Shown: positions 6,069 to 15,285, counted from the first letter of the stretch. The stretch is 31,416 nt of DNA from Minisyncoccota bacterium (GCA_028710915.1 JAQTTF010000003.1:1-31416); one strand, 5' to 3'. Notes: generated by a model not told the origin, from the sequence alone. Numbers and translations: made by a program.

Positions 6069-9000
6069 TTAAGGAGTTCCTGGAGTCGAATCTGGAGTAG
6101 AGGAAGTGTCTGATGCGGGAGCGGAGTCTTGCGTTGGCGAATCAGAAACTTCTGGACTTGATTCTGGACTAGCTGGTGCCGGCGTTGCATCTACGACAGG
6201 GGTTTCAGTTGGAGATGGAGCTGGTGTTGGTGAATCAGAAACTTCTGGACTTGATCCCGGACCAGATGATGGAGACGGAGTTGGAGACGCGGTATCTGTC
6301 GGAGCTGGTGTTGGGGTCGCAGATATTGCATCTGGTGTCGGCGTCGCCGTAGGAGTCGGTGATCCTCCTCCTTCCCCACCACTAGTTGATGGAGTTGGAC
6401 TTGGAGATGTCGTTGAAATAGGGGTCGGAGTTGGAGAAACAGTGAAAGGAGTAATGCCATTTTTATCCAGAAGTTCTTGAAGTTCAGTTTTGGTGATACA
6501 GACATCGCTAAGACAAAGTTGTGTAGCGCGAATATCATACGTTTCAACACTCTGGAATACTCCGGCAATTGCAGTAATTTTTTCTACAGCAAGATTTTTA
6601 AAATACGAAACGGTGTCCGTCATAAGGATCCCGAGAGATGCGAATGAAGATTTGATTGAATCAGACAGTTGTGAAAAGGCACTTCCCGCTAGAGCCTCTG
6701 TAATTGTAGATGAAGAGACGAGGGCGCCGGATTTATTTTCTGCAAAGACAAGAATGGTATCGTCGCCGGAAGAATAACTTCCGCTGAACGGCTCGAGCGC
6801 AATACCCACAGAATCATCGCTCGGAACAGCTTTCATCCCGATACCTGGGACAGAAGAAAGAGCAATTCTATCTCCAATACTAATTGGTCCGCCCTGAAGA
6901 TTCACCTTAACAGGAATACGTCCGGAGAGGGCGACGGGAACTTTTTTATCATTTGCATACTTTTCATTTCCGAAACCTCCAAGCTTGAATCCAGGATTGG
7001 TAGAGACGATTCCAAGAACTGGAGCGCTGGATGATTTGTCAGCTCGAGAAACAAAGATAGAATTACCAAGATCGAGAGAAACGATTTCTCCTGCCTCAAG
7101 AGAATCATCTTTTGTCGGATAATTTTCGGCAAGGTCAACACCTGTTACGTCTGCGCCGTTAGAATAGATAACACCAGCAGTCGTAGCTCCTGTACAAGTA
7201 TCATTGTCATCAATGCAGAGCCAACCAGCACCAATACGAACATTTCCCGGATTCCCCGCCCCACCGACAGTAAGCATTTGAGTAGGTGTTGTTGTCCCTA
7301 TGCCGACAAATCCGCCTTTTATTACCGTGAGTGCAACATTGTCGATAAGATTGGTAGAAGATGCAATCCTGAATGATTTATCCGAAGATTTATATCCGAT
7401 CGTCCAAGCGTTTGCATCGATGCCAAATTGCGCCGGAGCATCACCCTCTACTCCAGTGCCAAGAGTTACGTCGTGAAATGTCGAAGGTGTTGTAGCTGAA
7501 GTTGCTGAAAAAACACTAGCAGTAATATTTCCACTATTTGCGCCAGAACCAGTAACAGTCAGGCCTCCTCCCGAATCGACAGTAAATGATGAGTAATCGC
7601 TTGCATCATATTCCAAACGCAATTGTTCTGTGACGCTTGCGATATCAAGTTTTGAACTTGGAGAAGGCACGCCAATACCAACATTTCCATTCACATAAAA
7701 GTTTGTTCCGTCCCAAGTAAAATTGGAATTCACGACGGGAACATTTGTTCCGTCACCAAAAAGAATTCCGTTTGCAGTGAAATTTGGAAGAGCGTTTTGT
7801 TTGCCATTGAAAGTATTCCAGTCAGTTGAAGAAAGAAATCCATTTTGAGAACCGTTGGCTTGTTGGCCATTTGCATAATCAAGTGAGATCAATCCCGAGC
7901 CATCATCATTGAAATCAGAAGCAGTGAATGTGGAGATGCCTGTTGTGGAAGCGTCTGCAAAGGCCGTCGGCAAAAGAGACCGAGAGACCGTACCAGAAGT
8001 AAGATTGCTTGCATTGAGATTTGTGAGGCCAGAGCCGTCGCCGTTTGGATCAAGCTTGCCATTGAAAGTGTTCCAGTCAGTGGAAGACAAAGCTCCTGTG
8101 CCAGTAGTAGAAGCGACATCAAGCGAAAGAACTTGTCCAGAAAGAGAAAGGCCATTCGGTGTGCCAAGCGTCACATCGCCAGTGTTAGTACCAGAAAGAT
8201 TTGAAGCAGAGATTGAACCTCCAAAAGTCTTCGTGCCGTTGATCGTCTGATCTCCTTCGGTCATCACAAAATTCGCATCTGCTCCTGGATCCGGAATTGT
8301 AAGAGTGCGTCCCAACGCATCTGTGTATATTGAAGTTAAATCTGCTTGAGTGTAAGAAGTACCTGTGTTGGCAGTGTGCAACATAAGAGGGCTGTTCCCA
8401 GAAGGACTATTAAAACCTATGAAACTATAGCCATGTTCAAAACCAACAGCTCGAGAGGTACCATTGGGATTGTCTGAAATATTTTGAGCAGCCCCTATTG
8501 TATTAGCATAGAGACCAATATCTGGATTATCAAGAAATCTGAGGACATTTGGATTTCGTATGGTAAGTGTGTTATTACCCAAATCAACATCTTGATTCGC
8601 TCCACTGTACGGAACATAGGTGGAAGAAGCCGAACCTGTTGTGAGATAACTATTGTTATCTAATCCTAACTGACCACTTGTCACATTTAGGAGTCCAGTT
8701 CCGGTAACTGCACCGCCTGTAAATGTTTGTGGTGAAGTCTGATCCAAAAGCAGGCCAGATCCTCCGCTGGAAACCGCCGTCCACGTTGATCCATCTAAAG
8801 AAATATATTGGGTATTGGTATCAGTATTGAAATAGGTGTCTCCTTTGTGGACCACAGAGGGAATCGAGATATTGGATAAGCTTCCAAAATTAGTTACGCC
8901 CGCAATCGTCACCCCGCCTGAAGTAGGATTGAGACTTATAGAGGTGTTTGCATACAGATTAAGAGAACCTCCCGAAACAAGTTGCGCCTGATTAAATAAT

Positions 9001-10397
9001 AAAAATTCCTGAAGATACATGGCATTGTCTGTCAAAAACAATCCTGTCTCTTGCGTTAAATCGTTTGCATTTAAAACAAACCTAGAACCATCGGCATTTG
9101 AACCGGTAATTTTATTATCATGGATCCCACTTGTGTTTGTATCTATTGCCAAAGTGCTCGCGTTTCCTGAATTGGCAAACGTCACCGGTCCTGTCCCCGG
9201 TCCTGTGGCAGATTGGATATTATCCACATTTAACCCGTTCCCTGCTGCACCAGAGATCGTCACTCCACCACTGGTTGGTGAAAGCACGATACTCCCAGTA
9301 GAAGAAAGCGTAGAAATAGTGCTCCCTGACTGCAAATCCATCTCTGTTCCATCTCCATTGCGAACATTAATGCTACCAGGATTTATCTCCGAAAAATTGC
9401 TTGAGTTGCCTCCAATATAAAGTTCATTTCCAGGAATCAAATCAAATGTTCCATTTGAACTGGTTCCAAAAACCTCGCCTGAATCACGCAGCACGGAATA
9501 ACTAGAATTATCTAGTGCATGAGAAGTGATGTAGCCACTTCCATAACTGTCGATTCTCCCATTATTATCTAATACCGAATGGCCGCCCAGTGGATCACCA
9601 ATAGTAGCTTTTCCATTATCGTCAATTGCAAATAGATTAGGGCCACTAATATTTCCTACGTTAATACCACCACTAAAAATTGGTGCGCCACCGCTTACAG
9701 TCTGCGGAGTGGTTTGATCCAAAGACAAATAGGACGAGGCCGCGGTTGTTGTGGAAAGTTTTGCGTTTAAAGCAGCTTGGAGATCGGTTTGATCAGAAAG
9801 TGTGCCAGTTATCGAGCCCCAAGTTCCGCCTCCTCCGCCACCTGTCGCATTGAGTGTATTACCCGGACCCCATGAAAGATTCGTGCCCGCATTAATAACA
9901 GTTGATGGATCATCGAAGAAATTGTTCCAGTTTGTCGTCGAAGCGGTGAGTGGAATGTTGTAACCACTGGTGAGAGAAAGAATTTGTCCTGAAAGATCGA
10001 GACCAAATGCACTGCCTAAGGTGAGGTCACCAGTGTTAGTCCCCGAAAGATTTGAAGCAGAAACTGAACCAGAAAATGTCGAGCCCGAGAGATCAGCGTA
10101 CGTTGAGGCCGCGGTTGTTGTGGAAAGTTTTGTGTCTAAAGCTTGCTGCAAATCTCCCTGATCGGAAAGTGTGCCATTAATTCCGCCCCACACAGCGGCA
10201 GTCGATGTTGCAACTGTACACTCAGGATCTCCCGGGGCACAAGCGGGATCGAGAGTTGCTCCTGGAGCATAGGGTGTAAATGGGGGATCAGCGTAGGTAA
10301 CTTGTATGGTATAAAAGATAACACCGAAAAGGACTCCTGTTAAAAGAAAAAGGGCTGTTATGCTGAAACTTACCTTCGATAGAACTCGGGGTTTCAT
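6069..10397 (-). CDS. Giant fibre-like surface protein with Ser/Thr/Pro-rich tail
   Basis: The 1,442-residue product has an N-terminal hydrophobic anchor or signal (about residues 12-35). Long fibre-like sequence follows, with recurring motifs WG(S/G)I(T/N)GTLSDQ.DLQ.AL and SASNLSGTNTGD.TLG (near residues 107 and 735) and GIGT.(S/T)P..(L/M). These resemble phage tail-fibre and modular surface proteins of candidate-phylum bacteria. Around residues 1085-1230, AENYPTKDD, VLGIVSTNPG and GPISIGDRIALSS vaguely recall the chaperone/protease-like C-terminal domains of phage fibres; I am not sure of that match. A CLSDVCITKTELQELL segment precedes about 125 residues of Pro/Thr/Ser/Glu-rich tail with no sortase motif. 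A -10 box lies seven bases before the ATG. Likely an extracellular attachment or host-contact protein. Confidence 0.8.
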   Translation of the reverse strand: MKPRVLSKVSFSITALFLLTGVLFGVIFYTIQVTYADPPFTPYAPGATLDPACAPGDPECTVATSTAAVWGGINGTLSDQGDLQQALDTKLSTTTAASTYADLSGSTFSGSVSASNLSGTNTGDLTLGSAFGLDLSGQILSLTSGYNIPLTASTTNWNNFFDDPSTVINAGTNLSWGPGNTLNATGGGGGGTWGSITGTLSDQTDLQAALNAKLSTTTAASSYLSLDQTTPQTVSGGAPIFSGGINVGNISGPNLFAIDDNGKATIGDPLGGHSVLDNNGRIDSYGSGYITSHALDNSSYSVLRDSGEVFGTSSNGTFDLIPGNELYIGGNSSNFSEINPGSINVRNGDGTEMDLQSGSTISTLSSTGSIVLSPTSGGVTISGAAGNGLNVDNIQSATGPGTGPVTFANSGNASTLAIDTNTSGIHDNKITGSNADGSRFVLNANDLTQETGLFLTDNAMYLQEFLLFNQAQLVSGGSLNLYANTSISLNPTSGGVTIAGVTNFGSLSNISIPSVVHKGDTYFNTDTNTQYISLDGSTWTAVSSGGSGLLLDQTSPQTFTGGAVTGTGLLNVTSGQLGLDNNSYLTTGSASSTYVPYSGANQDVDLGNNTLTIRNPNVLRFLDNPDIGLYANTIGAAQNISDNPNGTSRAVGFEHGYSFIGFNSPSGNSPLMLHTANTGTSYTQADLTSIYTDALGRTLTIPDPGADANFVMTEGDQTINGTKTFGGSISASNLSGTNTGDVTLGTPNGLSLSGQVLSLDVASTTGTGALSSTDWNTFNGKLDPNGDGSGLTNLNASNLTSGTVSRSLLPTAFADASTTGISTFTASDFNDDGSGLISLDYANGQQANGSQNGFLSSTDWNTFNGKQNALPNFTANGILFGDGTNVPVVNSNFTWDGTNFYVNGNVGIGVPSPSSKLDIASVTEQLRLEYDASDYSSFTVDSGGGLTVTGSGANSGNITASVFSATSATTPSTFHDVTLGTGVEGDAPAQFGIDANAWTIGYKSSDKSFRIASSTNLIDNVALTVIKGGFVGIGTTTPTQMLTVGGAGNPGNVRIGAGWLCIDDNDTCTGATTAGVIYSNGADVTGVDLAENYPTKDDSLEAGEIVSLDLGNSIFVSRADKSSSAPVLGIVSTNPGFKLGGFGNEKYANDKKVPVALSGRIPVKVNLQGGPISIGDRIALSSVPGIGMKAVPSDDSVGIALEPFSGSYSSGDDTILVFAENKSGALVSSSTITEALAGSAFSQLSDSIKSSFASLGILMTDTVSYFKNLAVEKITAIAGVFQSVETYDIRATQLCLSDVCITKTELQELLDKNGITPFTVSPTPTPISTTSPSPTPSTSGGEGGGSPTPTATPTPDAISATPTPAPTDTASPTPSPSSGPGSSPEVSDSPTPAPSPTETPVVDATPAPASPESSPEVSDSPTQDSAPASDTSSTPDSTPGTP
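9736..10132 (-). repeat. Pair of identical 28-bp repeats inside the fibre-like gene
   Basis: The 28 bases at 9736-9763 recur identically at 10105-10132, 369 bases apart. They encode the KLSTTTAAS segment that follows each DQ.DLQ.AL motif. Looser repeats of the same kind occur near 7801 and 8050 and near 8176 and 10027. This shows growth of the fibre by module duplication. Confidence 0.8.
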
Positions 10398-10410
10398 TCC
10401 TTATATTATA
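10398..10410 (-). promoter_or_regulatory. -10 box immediately before the fibre-like gene (leaderless)
   Basis: A perfect TATAAT (10410-10405 on the minus strand) ends seven bases before the ATG at 10397, which places the expected transcription start on or next to the start codon. The AAGGA between them would touch the ATG and is badly spaced as a ribosome site. No clear -35 box was found. Confidence 0.55.
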
Positions 10411-10500
10411 TAGTAAAAAAAGCTATGCTTTTGCGAATATAGTGTGGATAACTAATGGTTTTCTGGCCAGAGCGCGAAAAACAGCAATTTTTCAAAAAAC

Positions 10501-10528
10501 TTGCTTTCTGTTTGAGTTTTGGTATACT
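10501..10528 (+). promoter_or_regulatory. secG promoter, extended -10, leaderless spacing
   Basis: TTGCTT (10501-10506), a 16-base spacer and TATACT (10523-10528) form a plausible promoter. The bases before the -10 box are TGG, giving an extended -10 (TGnTATACT). The ATG at 10537 follows after eight bases, so the transcript should have little or no leader. Confidence 0.55.
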
Positions 10529-10536
10529 CTTCCCAC

Positions 10537-10770
10537 ATGATGATTCTGCAGAATTTCTTGCCGTACATACAGATTATTCTCTCCCTTCTTTTGATCGCTG
10601 GAATTCTACTTCAGCAATCCGAAGCAAGCCTGGGAAGCGCGTTTGGGGGCGACAGTTTTAGCTCTGTCCAGCACACCCGAAGAGGCTTTGAGAAAATCAT
10701 CTTTAACGCTACCATTGTAGTTGCCGTACTTTTCGTCATCTCTGGATTCTTGGCACTCATCATCCGATAA
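10537..10770 (+). CDS. secG: Protein-export membrane protein SecG
   Basis: The 77-residue product has two hydrophobic helices (about residues 8-26 and 56-76) joined by the loop LLQQSEASLGSAFGGDSF and the conserved RRGFEKIIFNAT segment, the hallmark of SecG. SecG is the small accessory subunit of the SecYEG translocon and helps SecA-driven export across the inner membrane. The start at 10537 (MMILQNF) is preferred over an in-frame ATG at 10519, because the family begins close to the first helix and a promoter -10 box covers 10523-10528. Its neighbours are not Sec genes, as is common for secG. Confidence 0.9.
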   Translation: MMILQNFLPYIQIILSLLLIAGILLQQSEASLGSAFGGDSFSSVQHTRRGFEKIIFNATIVVAVLFVISGFLALIIR

Positions 10771-10783
10771 ATAAAAAAAAATC

Positions 10784-10812
10784 GAATAATTTTCTTTTTA
10801 AGAAAATTATTC
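10784..10812 (+). terminator. AT-rich hairpin after secG
   Basis: A perfect 13-bp inverted repeat, GAATAATTTTCTT (10784-10796) and AAGAAAATTATTC (10800-10812), has a TTT loop and lies 14 bases after the secG stop. A run of nine A precedes it, but no good T run follows on the plus strand. It may end or stabilise the secG transcript; on the minus strand it would look like a canonical terminator. Confidence 0.5.
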
Positions 10813-10841
10813 TCGGACTTTATGTCCGCCTCAACGCATTT

Positions 10842-10847
10842 TATAAT
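10842..10847 (+). promoter_or_regulatory. -10 box upstream of the peptide-binding protein
   Basis: A perfect TATAAT lies 20 bases before the GTG start at 10868, giving an expected leader of about 14 bases without any Shine-Dalgarno-like sequence. No good -35 box is visible. Confidence 0.45.
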
Positions 10848-10867
10848 TCAAATACTTTAATTTTACT

Positions 10868-12640
10868 GTGAATAAACTTTTGCACTACCTTCTTGAAAAG
10901 GAATGGAAAATTCCTCAGGAAGAAAAAATTTCAAGAGCAATCAGGAATTTTTCTCTCTTCGAAAAAATCCTTTTGTATTGTTTTGTCGCTATTTTTCTTT
11001 TAAGCGCCCTGACACTTTTAAATGAAGTGAGCAACTCCGTATCAGTTGAAATACCGGCGCACGGCGGTACGCTCACAGAAGGAGTTATCGGCACGCCCCG
11101 TTTTATAAATCCCCTCCTAGCCACTTCAGATACCGATAGAGACCTTGTTTCTCTTGTATATTCAGGACTTTTAAAGGAAACCTCTGATGGCCAGTTTATT
11201 CCAGACTTGGCAGAAAGCTACACTATTTCTCCGGACGGCCTTGTGTATACATTCCAACTTAAAAAAGACATTGTGTTCCAAGATGGAACTCCAATCACCG
11301 CTGATGATGTCGTATTTACCATTCAGAAAGCGCAATCTCCGACACTGAAGAGCCCGAAACGAGCAAATTGGGACGGAGTAAAAGCGGAAAAAGTAAACGA
11401 TCAAGAAATCAAATTAACTTTGAAGCAAGCATACGGTCCTTTCCTTGAAAACACGACGCTTGGAATTCTTCCGAAACATATTTGGAAAGATACTACCGAC
11501 GAGGCATTTCCTTTTAATTCAGATACGGTGAAGCCAGTCGGATCAGGGCCATACCAAATAGACAGCATAGAAAAGGACAAAGCGAACGTTCCTATTTCTT
11601 ATACGCTTTCTTCATTCAGAAAATATGCCGGGGGCGAAGCTTATATTTCGCAAATTATTTTTAAATTTTATCAGAATGAAGATGATCTTCTTTCTGCATA
11701 TAAATCGAAAGAAATTGAAAGCGTAAATACAATCTCGCCGGAAAAAGTAAGCGACCTTAAAACTCTTGGAGGAAAGATCGAACAAACTCCTCTTTCAAGA
11801 ATTTTTGGAGTGTTTTTCAATCAAAATGAAGCTCCAATTTTTGCGGCAAAAGAAGTCCGAACAGCCCTTAATATGGCTGTAGATAAGGATAAAATCGTAC
11901 ATGATGTTCTTTTAGGATTTGGAGTCAAGTTGAACGGCCCAATTCCGCCCGGATCGCTCCAAAATGAAATTGGAGATGTGATTTCGACTTCTACTCCGCA
12001 AATAAATAACGGCGCCGACATAGACGGAGCAAATGCTCTTCTTGAGAATGCCGGATGGAAAATAAATCCCGACACTCATATCCGCGAGAAAAAAGATAAA
12101 AAAAATACGCAAGTTTTGAGTTTCTCTCTCGCCGTTCCTAATACTCCGGAACTCAAAAGAACTGCCGATATTTTGAAAGGAGAATGGGCACAAATCGGAG
12201 TAGAGGCTCTCATAAAAGTGTACGAACCGGGAGATCTAAGCCTTGAGGTAATCCGACCGAGAAAATATGACGCTCTTCTTTTCGGAGAAATTGTCGGACC
12301 TGGCCTTGATCTCTTTGCTTTCTGGCATTCATCGCAAAGAAATGATCCAGGACTCAATATCGCGCTCTACACAAACGTAAAAGTGGATAAAATTCTTGAA
12401 CAAATCCGAATACTTTCTGATGACAGCCAAAAAATAGATTTGTACAGGCAATTTGAAGGAGAATTGGCAAAAGATACCCCGGCAATCTTTCTCTATGCTC
12501 CAGATTTCATTTATGTCGTTCCCGCGAAAGTACAGGGATTTTCTATGGGAGAAGTTACTGTCCCGAGCGACAGATTCCTTACAATTTCAAATTGGTTTAT
12601 AGATACGGACAAAGTTTGGAAAATTTTTGTGAAAAAATAA
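10868..12640 (+). CDS. ABC-type peptide/solute-binding protein, family 5, membrane-anchored
   Basis: The 590-residue product matches the OppA/DppA-like solute-binding proteins (SBP family 5). Characteristic stretches are PRFINPLLATSDTDRDLVSL, GLVYTFQLKKDIVFQDGTPI followed by TADDVVFT, and later AVDKDKIV and the closing lobe DKILEQIR. Such proteins capture oligopeptides outside the membrane and hand them to an ABC permease. Here the N-terminus has no lipobox; after a 31-residue charged segment a hydrophobic helix (about residues 32-50) anchors it. It starts with GTG. No permease or ATPase genes are next to it; it sits between secG and RNase J, so it is an orphan. It may serve peptide uptake with a distant transporter, or sensing. 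Confidence 0.85.
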   Translation: MNKLLHYLLEKEWKIPQEEKISRAIRNFSLFEKILLYCFVAIFLLSALTLLNEVSNSVSVEIPAHGGTLTEGVIGTPRFINPLLATSDTDRDLVSLVYSGLLKETSDGQFIPDLAESYTISPDGLVYTFQLKKDIVFQDGTPITADDVVFTIQKAQSPTLKSPKRANWDGVKAEKVNDQEIKLTLKQAYGPFLENTTLGILPKHIWKDTTDEAFPFNSDTVKPVGSGPYQIDSIEKDKANVPISYTLSSFRKYAGGEAYISQIIFKFYQNEDDLLSAYKSKEIESVNTISPEKVSDLKTLGGKIEQTPLSRIFGVFFNQNEAPIFAAKEVRTALNMAVDKDKIVHDVLLGFGVKLNGPIPPGSLQNEIGDVISTSTPQINNGADIDGANALLENAGWKINPDTHIREKKDKKNTQVLSFSLAVPNTPELKRTADILKGEWAQIGVEALIKVYEPGDLSLEVIRPRKYDALLFGEIVGPGLDLFAFWHSSQRNDPGLNIALYTNVKVDKILEQIRILSDDSQKIDLYRQFEGELAKDTPAIFLYAPDFIYVVPAKVQGFSMGEVTVPSDRFLTISNWFIDTDKVWKIFVKK

Positions 12641-12717
12641 CTCCTCTTTTCACAAACTATCGCTTTATCTATTATTTTGATCTTTTTATTAATCTCTATT
12701 ACTAATCTCATTTATTT

Positions 12718-14637
12718 ATGACAGGAAAACCACTCTATCTCTCTGCTCTCGTCGACGACAAGACAGCGCCGGGAAAAACACCGACAACAGATGCAAAGAA
12801 AGCCGCTCCGGCCGAACATCCTTCGAGAAATCGACGGGAACACGCAGGAGGATTCCGCCAAGGAAAAGGGCGCGGAGGACGCAGTGGCGATCACAGACGC
12901 CGAATGATGCCGTCCCAGCCTCATATGAAAAAAGAGGCGGACGATAAAATTCCACCGATTGGCGATGCTATTCGAATTATTCCGCTCGGAGGAGTCGAAG
13001 AAATCGGAAAGAACATGATCGCTATCGAATACGGAGACGATATCGTGGTTATCGATATGGGATTCCAATTTAAAGACGAGAACACCCCGGGAATCGACTA
13101 TATTCTGCCTAATACAAAGTATCTCGAAGAAAGAAAAAATAAAGTCCGGGCTGTCATTATTACTCACGGACACTTGGATCACACCGGAGGAATTCCATAT
13201 CTTATGGAACGAATCGGAAATCCCCCGCTCTATTCGCGCTCTCTCACGACAATAATGATTCGAAAGCGTTTGGAAGAATTTCCTCATATACCCAAAGTGG
13301 ATATTCGCATTGTAGAAAAAGAAGAGTCGATTATGGCTGGAAAATTAAAAGTGCGCTTCTTCTCTGTGTCTCACACGATTCCCGATTCAATGGGAATTAT
13401 TGTTGAAACTCCTTATGGCGTTATTGTAGATCCCGGAGATCCAAAACTCGACCACGTAGATGGCGTACCGACAGAAGCAGAACAAAAAGAATACGCGAAA
13501 TTCGAGAAAGAAAATGTTTTGATGCTCCTTAATGACTCGACTAACATTGAAAATCCGGGATTTTCTACTCCGGAGAGGCTTGTCCATAAAAATCTCGAAG
13601 AAATCATCCGCTCAATAAAAGGCCGTCTCATCATCGGCACTTTCGCATCTCAGCTTGAGCGAATTATGAATATTATTTTGTGCGCAGAGAAATTCGGCAA
13701 GAAGGTGGTTATCGAAGGACGAAGTATGAAAAGCAATGTCGAAGTGGCAAAGCTCTCTGGGATGTTCAAAGTAAAGCCAGAAACGATTATTCCTGTCGAA
13801 GAGATCGAAAATTATCCTGCGGACAGGATTGTCGTTCTTTCCACTGGAGCACAAGGAGAAGAATTCGCCGCACTGATGCGTATTTCTACAAAAATGCACC
13901 GGCACTTGAAATTGCGCAAAGGAGATACAGTACTTCTCTCATCTTCGATCATCCCTGGAAATGAAAAAACGGTGCAAAAATTAAAAGACAATCTCACGCG
14001 ACAAGGCGCAAAAATAATCCACTACCGAACTTCCGACGTCTATATTCACTCGACAGGACATGGAAATAAGGGCGAGCTTGAATGGATGTTCAAGCATATT
14101 CATCCAAAGTTTTTTATGCCGGTGCACGGGCATCATTACATGCTCCACCTCCATGCGGAAATGATTGAAAATCTTGGGATGCCGAAAGAAAATATCATTG
14201 TGCCCGATAACGGCACAATCGCGGAAATTCGAGACAAAGGCACAAAGCTCGTCCGACTCAAAGAGAAAGCGCCGTCAGGACTTATTCTTGTAGATGGTTT
14301 TGCAATCGGAGACGTGCAGGAAGTAGTGCTCCGCGACCGACAGATGCTCGCTGAAGACGGAATGTTCGTCATTATCGCAACCGTCGATTCACGAACCGGC
14401 AAACTTAAAAAATCTCCGGATATTATTTCTCGAGGATTTGTTTACTTGCGCGAATCCCAAGAACTCCTCCGCCTTGCTCGCATCATAATCAAAAAGACTG
14501 TGGAAGATTCTTCGAAAGGAATGAACCCGATCAACTTTGATTTTGTAAAGCAAAATGTGGCTGATGAATTGGGTAAATTCCTCTTTCAAAAGACCGCAAA
14601 ACGCCCGATTGTAATCCCAGTTCTCCTAGGAGTATAA
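12718..14637 (+). CDS. rnj: Ribonuclease J (metallo-beta-lactamase/beta-CASP RNase)
   Basis: The 639-residue product is a 5'-3' exo/endoribonuclease of mRNA decay and rRNA maturation. The core opens with IRIIPLGGVEEIGKNM (about residue 85). It has the zinc site HGHLDHTGG (150-158), the histidine-bearing VSHTIPDSMG and the DPGD motif. The beta-CASP part contains IIGTFASQLERI, and PVHGHHYML replaces the usual PVHGE-type motif. The C-terminal domain is present. RNase J is normally about 555 residues; the surplus is an N-terminal tail of about 80 residues rich in Lys, Arg and Gly (GGFRQGKGRGGRSGDHRRRM), probably disordered and RNA-binding. No Shine-Dalgarno precedes the ATG. Confidence 0.93.
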   Translation: MTGKPLYLSALVDDKTAPGKTPTTDAKKAAPAEHPSRNRREHAGGFRQGKGRGGRSGDHRRRMMPSQPHMKKEADDKIPPIGDAIRIIPLGGVEEIGKNMIAIEYGDDIVVIDMGFQFKDENTPGIDYILPNTKYLEERKNKVRAVIITHGHLDHTGGIPYLMERIGNPPLYSRSLTTIMIRKRLEEFPHIPKVDIRIVEKEESIMAGKLKVRFFSVSHTIPDSMGIIVETPYGVIVDPGDPKLDHVDGVPTEAEQKEYAKFEKENVLMLLNDSTNIENPGFSTPERLVHKNLEEIIRSIKGRLIIGTFASQLERIMNIILCAEKFGKKVVIEGRSMKSNVEVAKLSGMFKVKPETIIPVEEIENYPADRIVVLSTGAQGEEFAALMRISTKMHRHLKLRKGDTVLLSSSIIPGNEKTVQKLKDNLTRQGAKIIHYRTSDVYIHSTGHGNKGELEWMFKHIHPKFFMPVHGHHYMLHLHAEMIENLGMPKENIIVPDNGTIAEIRDKGTKLVRLKEKAPSGLILVDGFAIGDVQEVVLRDRQMLAEDGMFVIIATVDSRTGKLKKSPDIISRGFVYLRESQELLRLARIIIKKTVEDSSKGMNPINFDFVKQNVADELGKFLFQKTAKRPIVIPVLLGV

Positions 14638-14685
14638 TAGAAAATGATTTAGAGAGTCATTCATTATTCACTAACTATTAATTCT

Positions 14686-15225
14686 ATGGAGCAAAATATG
14701 AATTCAGGAACTGGGAGTGGTTCTAAGGGAAAACTTATTATCATTATCGTAGTCGTGCTTCTTATCCTCTACATTCTTTCAAGAATGATGGGATTCTTTG
14801 GAAATCGGGCAGTGGAGCAGGTCATCAATCAACAGACGGGAGGAAATTCCGAAGTGAGCGGAAATGGCCAATCTGGAACAATTACAACAGATAAAGGAAC
14901 CGTAACATGGGGAACTAATACCCTTCCAAGCGGATGGCCGTCTGAAATTTCAGTTTACCCAGGAGCAACAATCCAATATTCTGGAGCGGGAAAAGGCGGT
15001 TCGGGACAAAATGCTTCGACAATCGTGCTCGCATCTTCAGATTCTCCTGACACAATTTCCGCATACTACAAAAATGTCTTTTCTACGAACGGATGGACGA
15101 TCACAGGTACGGCAAACACAGGAGGAGGAATCATCATCGGAGCAAAAAATGGAGCGAAGACGGGCGGAGTATCGATTACTCCGGGACAAAGCGGCTCTAC
15201 CGTTGCAGTTTCTGTGAGTCAGTAA
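14686..15225 (+). CDS. Membrane-anchored extracellular protein, unknown function
   Basis: The 179-residue product has a short Gly/Ser-rich N-terminus, one transmembrane helix (about residues 17-33, LIIIIVVVLLILYILS), a Gly/Ser/Thr linker and a C-terminal globular part. The globular part contains LPSGWPSEISVYPGATIQ and AYYKNVFSTNGWTITG, a pattern seen in small uncharacterised envelope proteins in which a YPGA segment is followed by a YY...GW segment. I do not assign a function. It lies 48 bases downstream of RNase J with no terminator between, so cotranscription is possible, and a strong terminator follows. Confidence 0.8.
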   Translation: MEQNMNSGTGSGSKGKLIIIIVVVLLILYILSRMMGFFGNRAVEQVINQQTGGNSEVSGNGQSGTITTDKGTVTWGTNTLPSGWPSEISVYPGATIQYSGAGKGGSGQNASTIVLASSDSPDTISAYYKNVFSTNGWTITGTANTGGGIIIGAKNGAKTGGVSITPGQSGSTVAVSVSQ

Positions 15226-15234
15226 AAAGCCAGC

Positions 15235-15279
15235 GAAAATCGCCCGAGTTTCAGTAAGAAACTCGGGCGATTTTCTTTT
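15235..15279. terminator. Very strong bidirectional hairpin terminator
   Basis: A perfect 18-bp stem (15235-15252 with 15258-15275, five-base loop AGTAA) has a GGGCGA core and T-rich flanks. It closes the plus-strand unit ending at 15225. On the minus strand it also lies just after tRNA-Pro (GGCTTTTT follows), so it probably serves both. Confidence 0.9.
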
Positions 15280-15285
15280 GCACTG

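Noticed and set aside
6106..6480. Gly/Val-rich 124-codon open frame on the plus strand
   Set aside because: It is the mirror of the Pro/Thr/Ser-rich tail of the fibre-like protein, an expected by-product of that codon pattern.
10784..10812. Perfect 13-bp inverted repeat considered as a transposon end or protein operator
   Set aside because: There is no partner repeat, transposase or target duplication nearby. Position right after a stop codon fits an RNA hairpin better.
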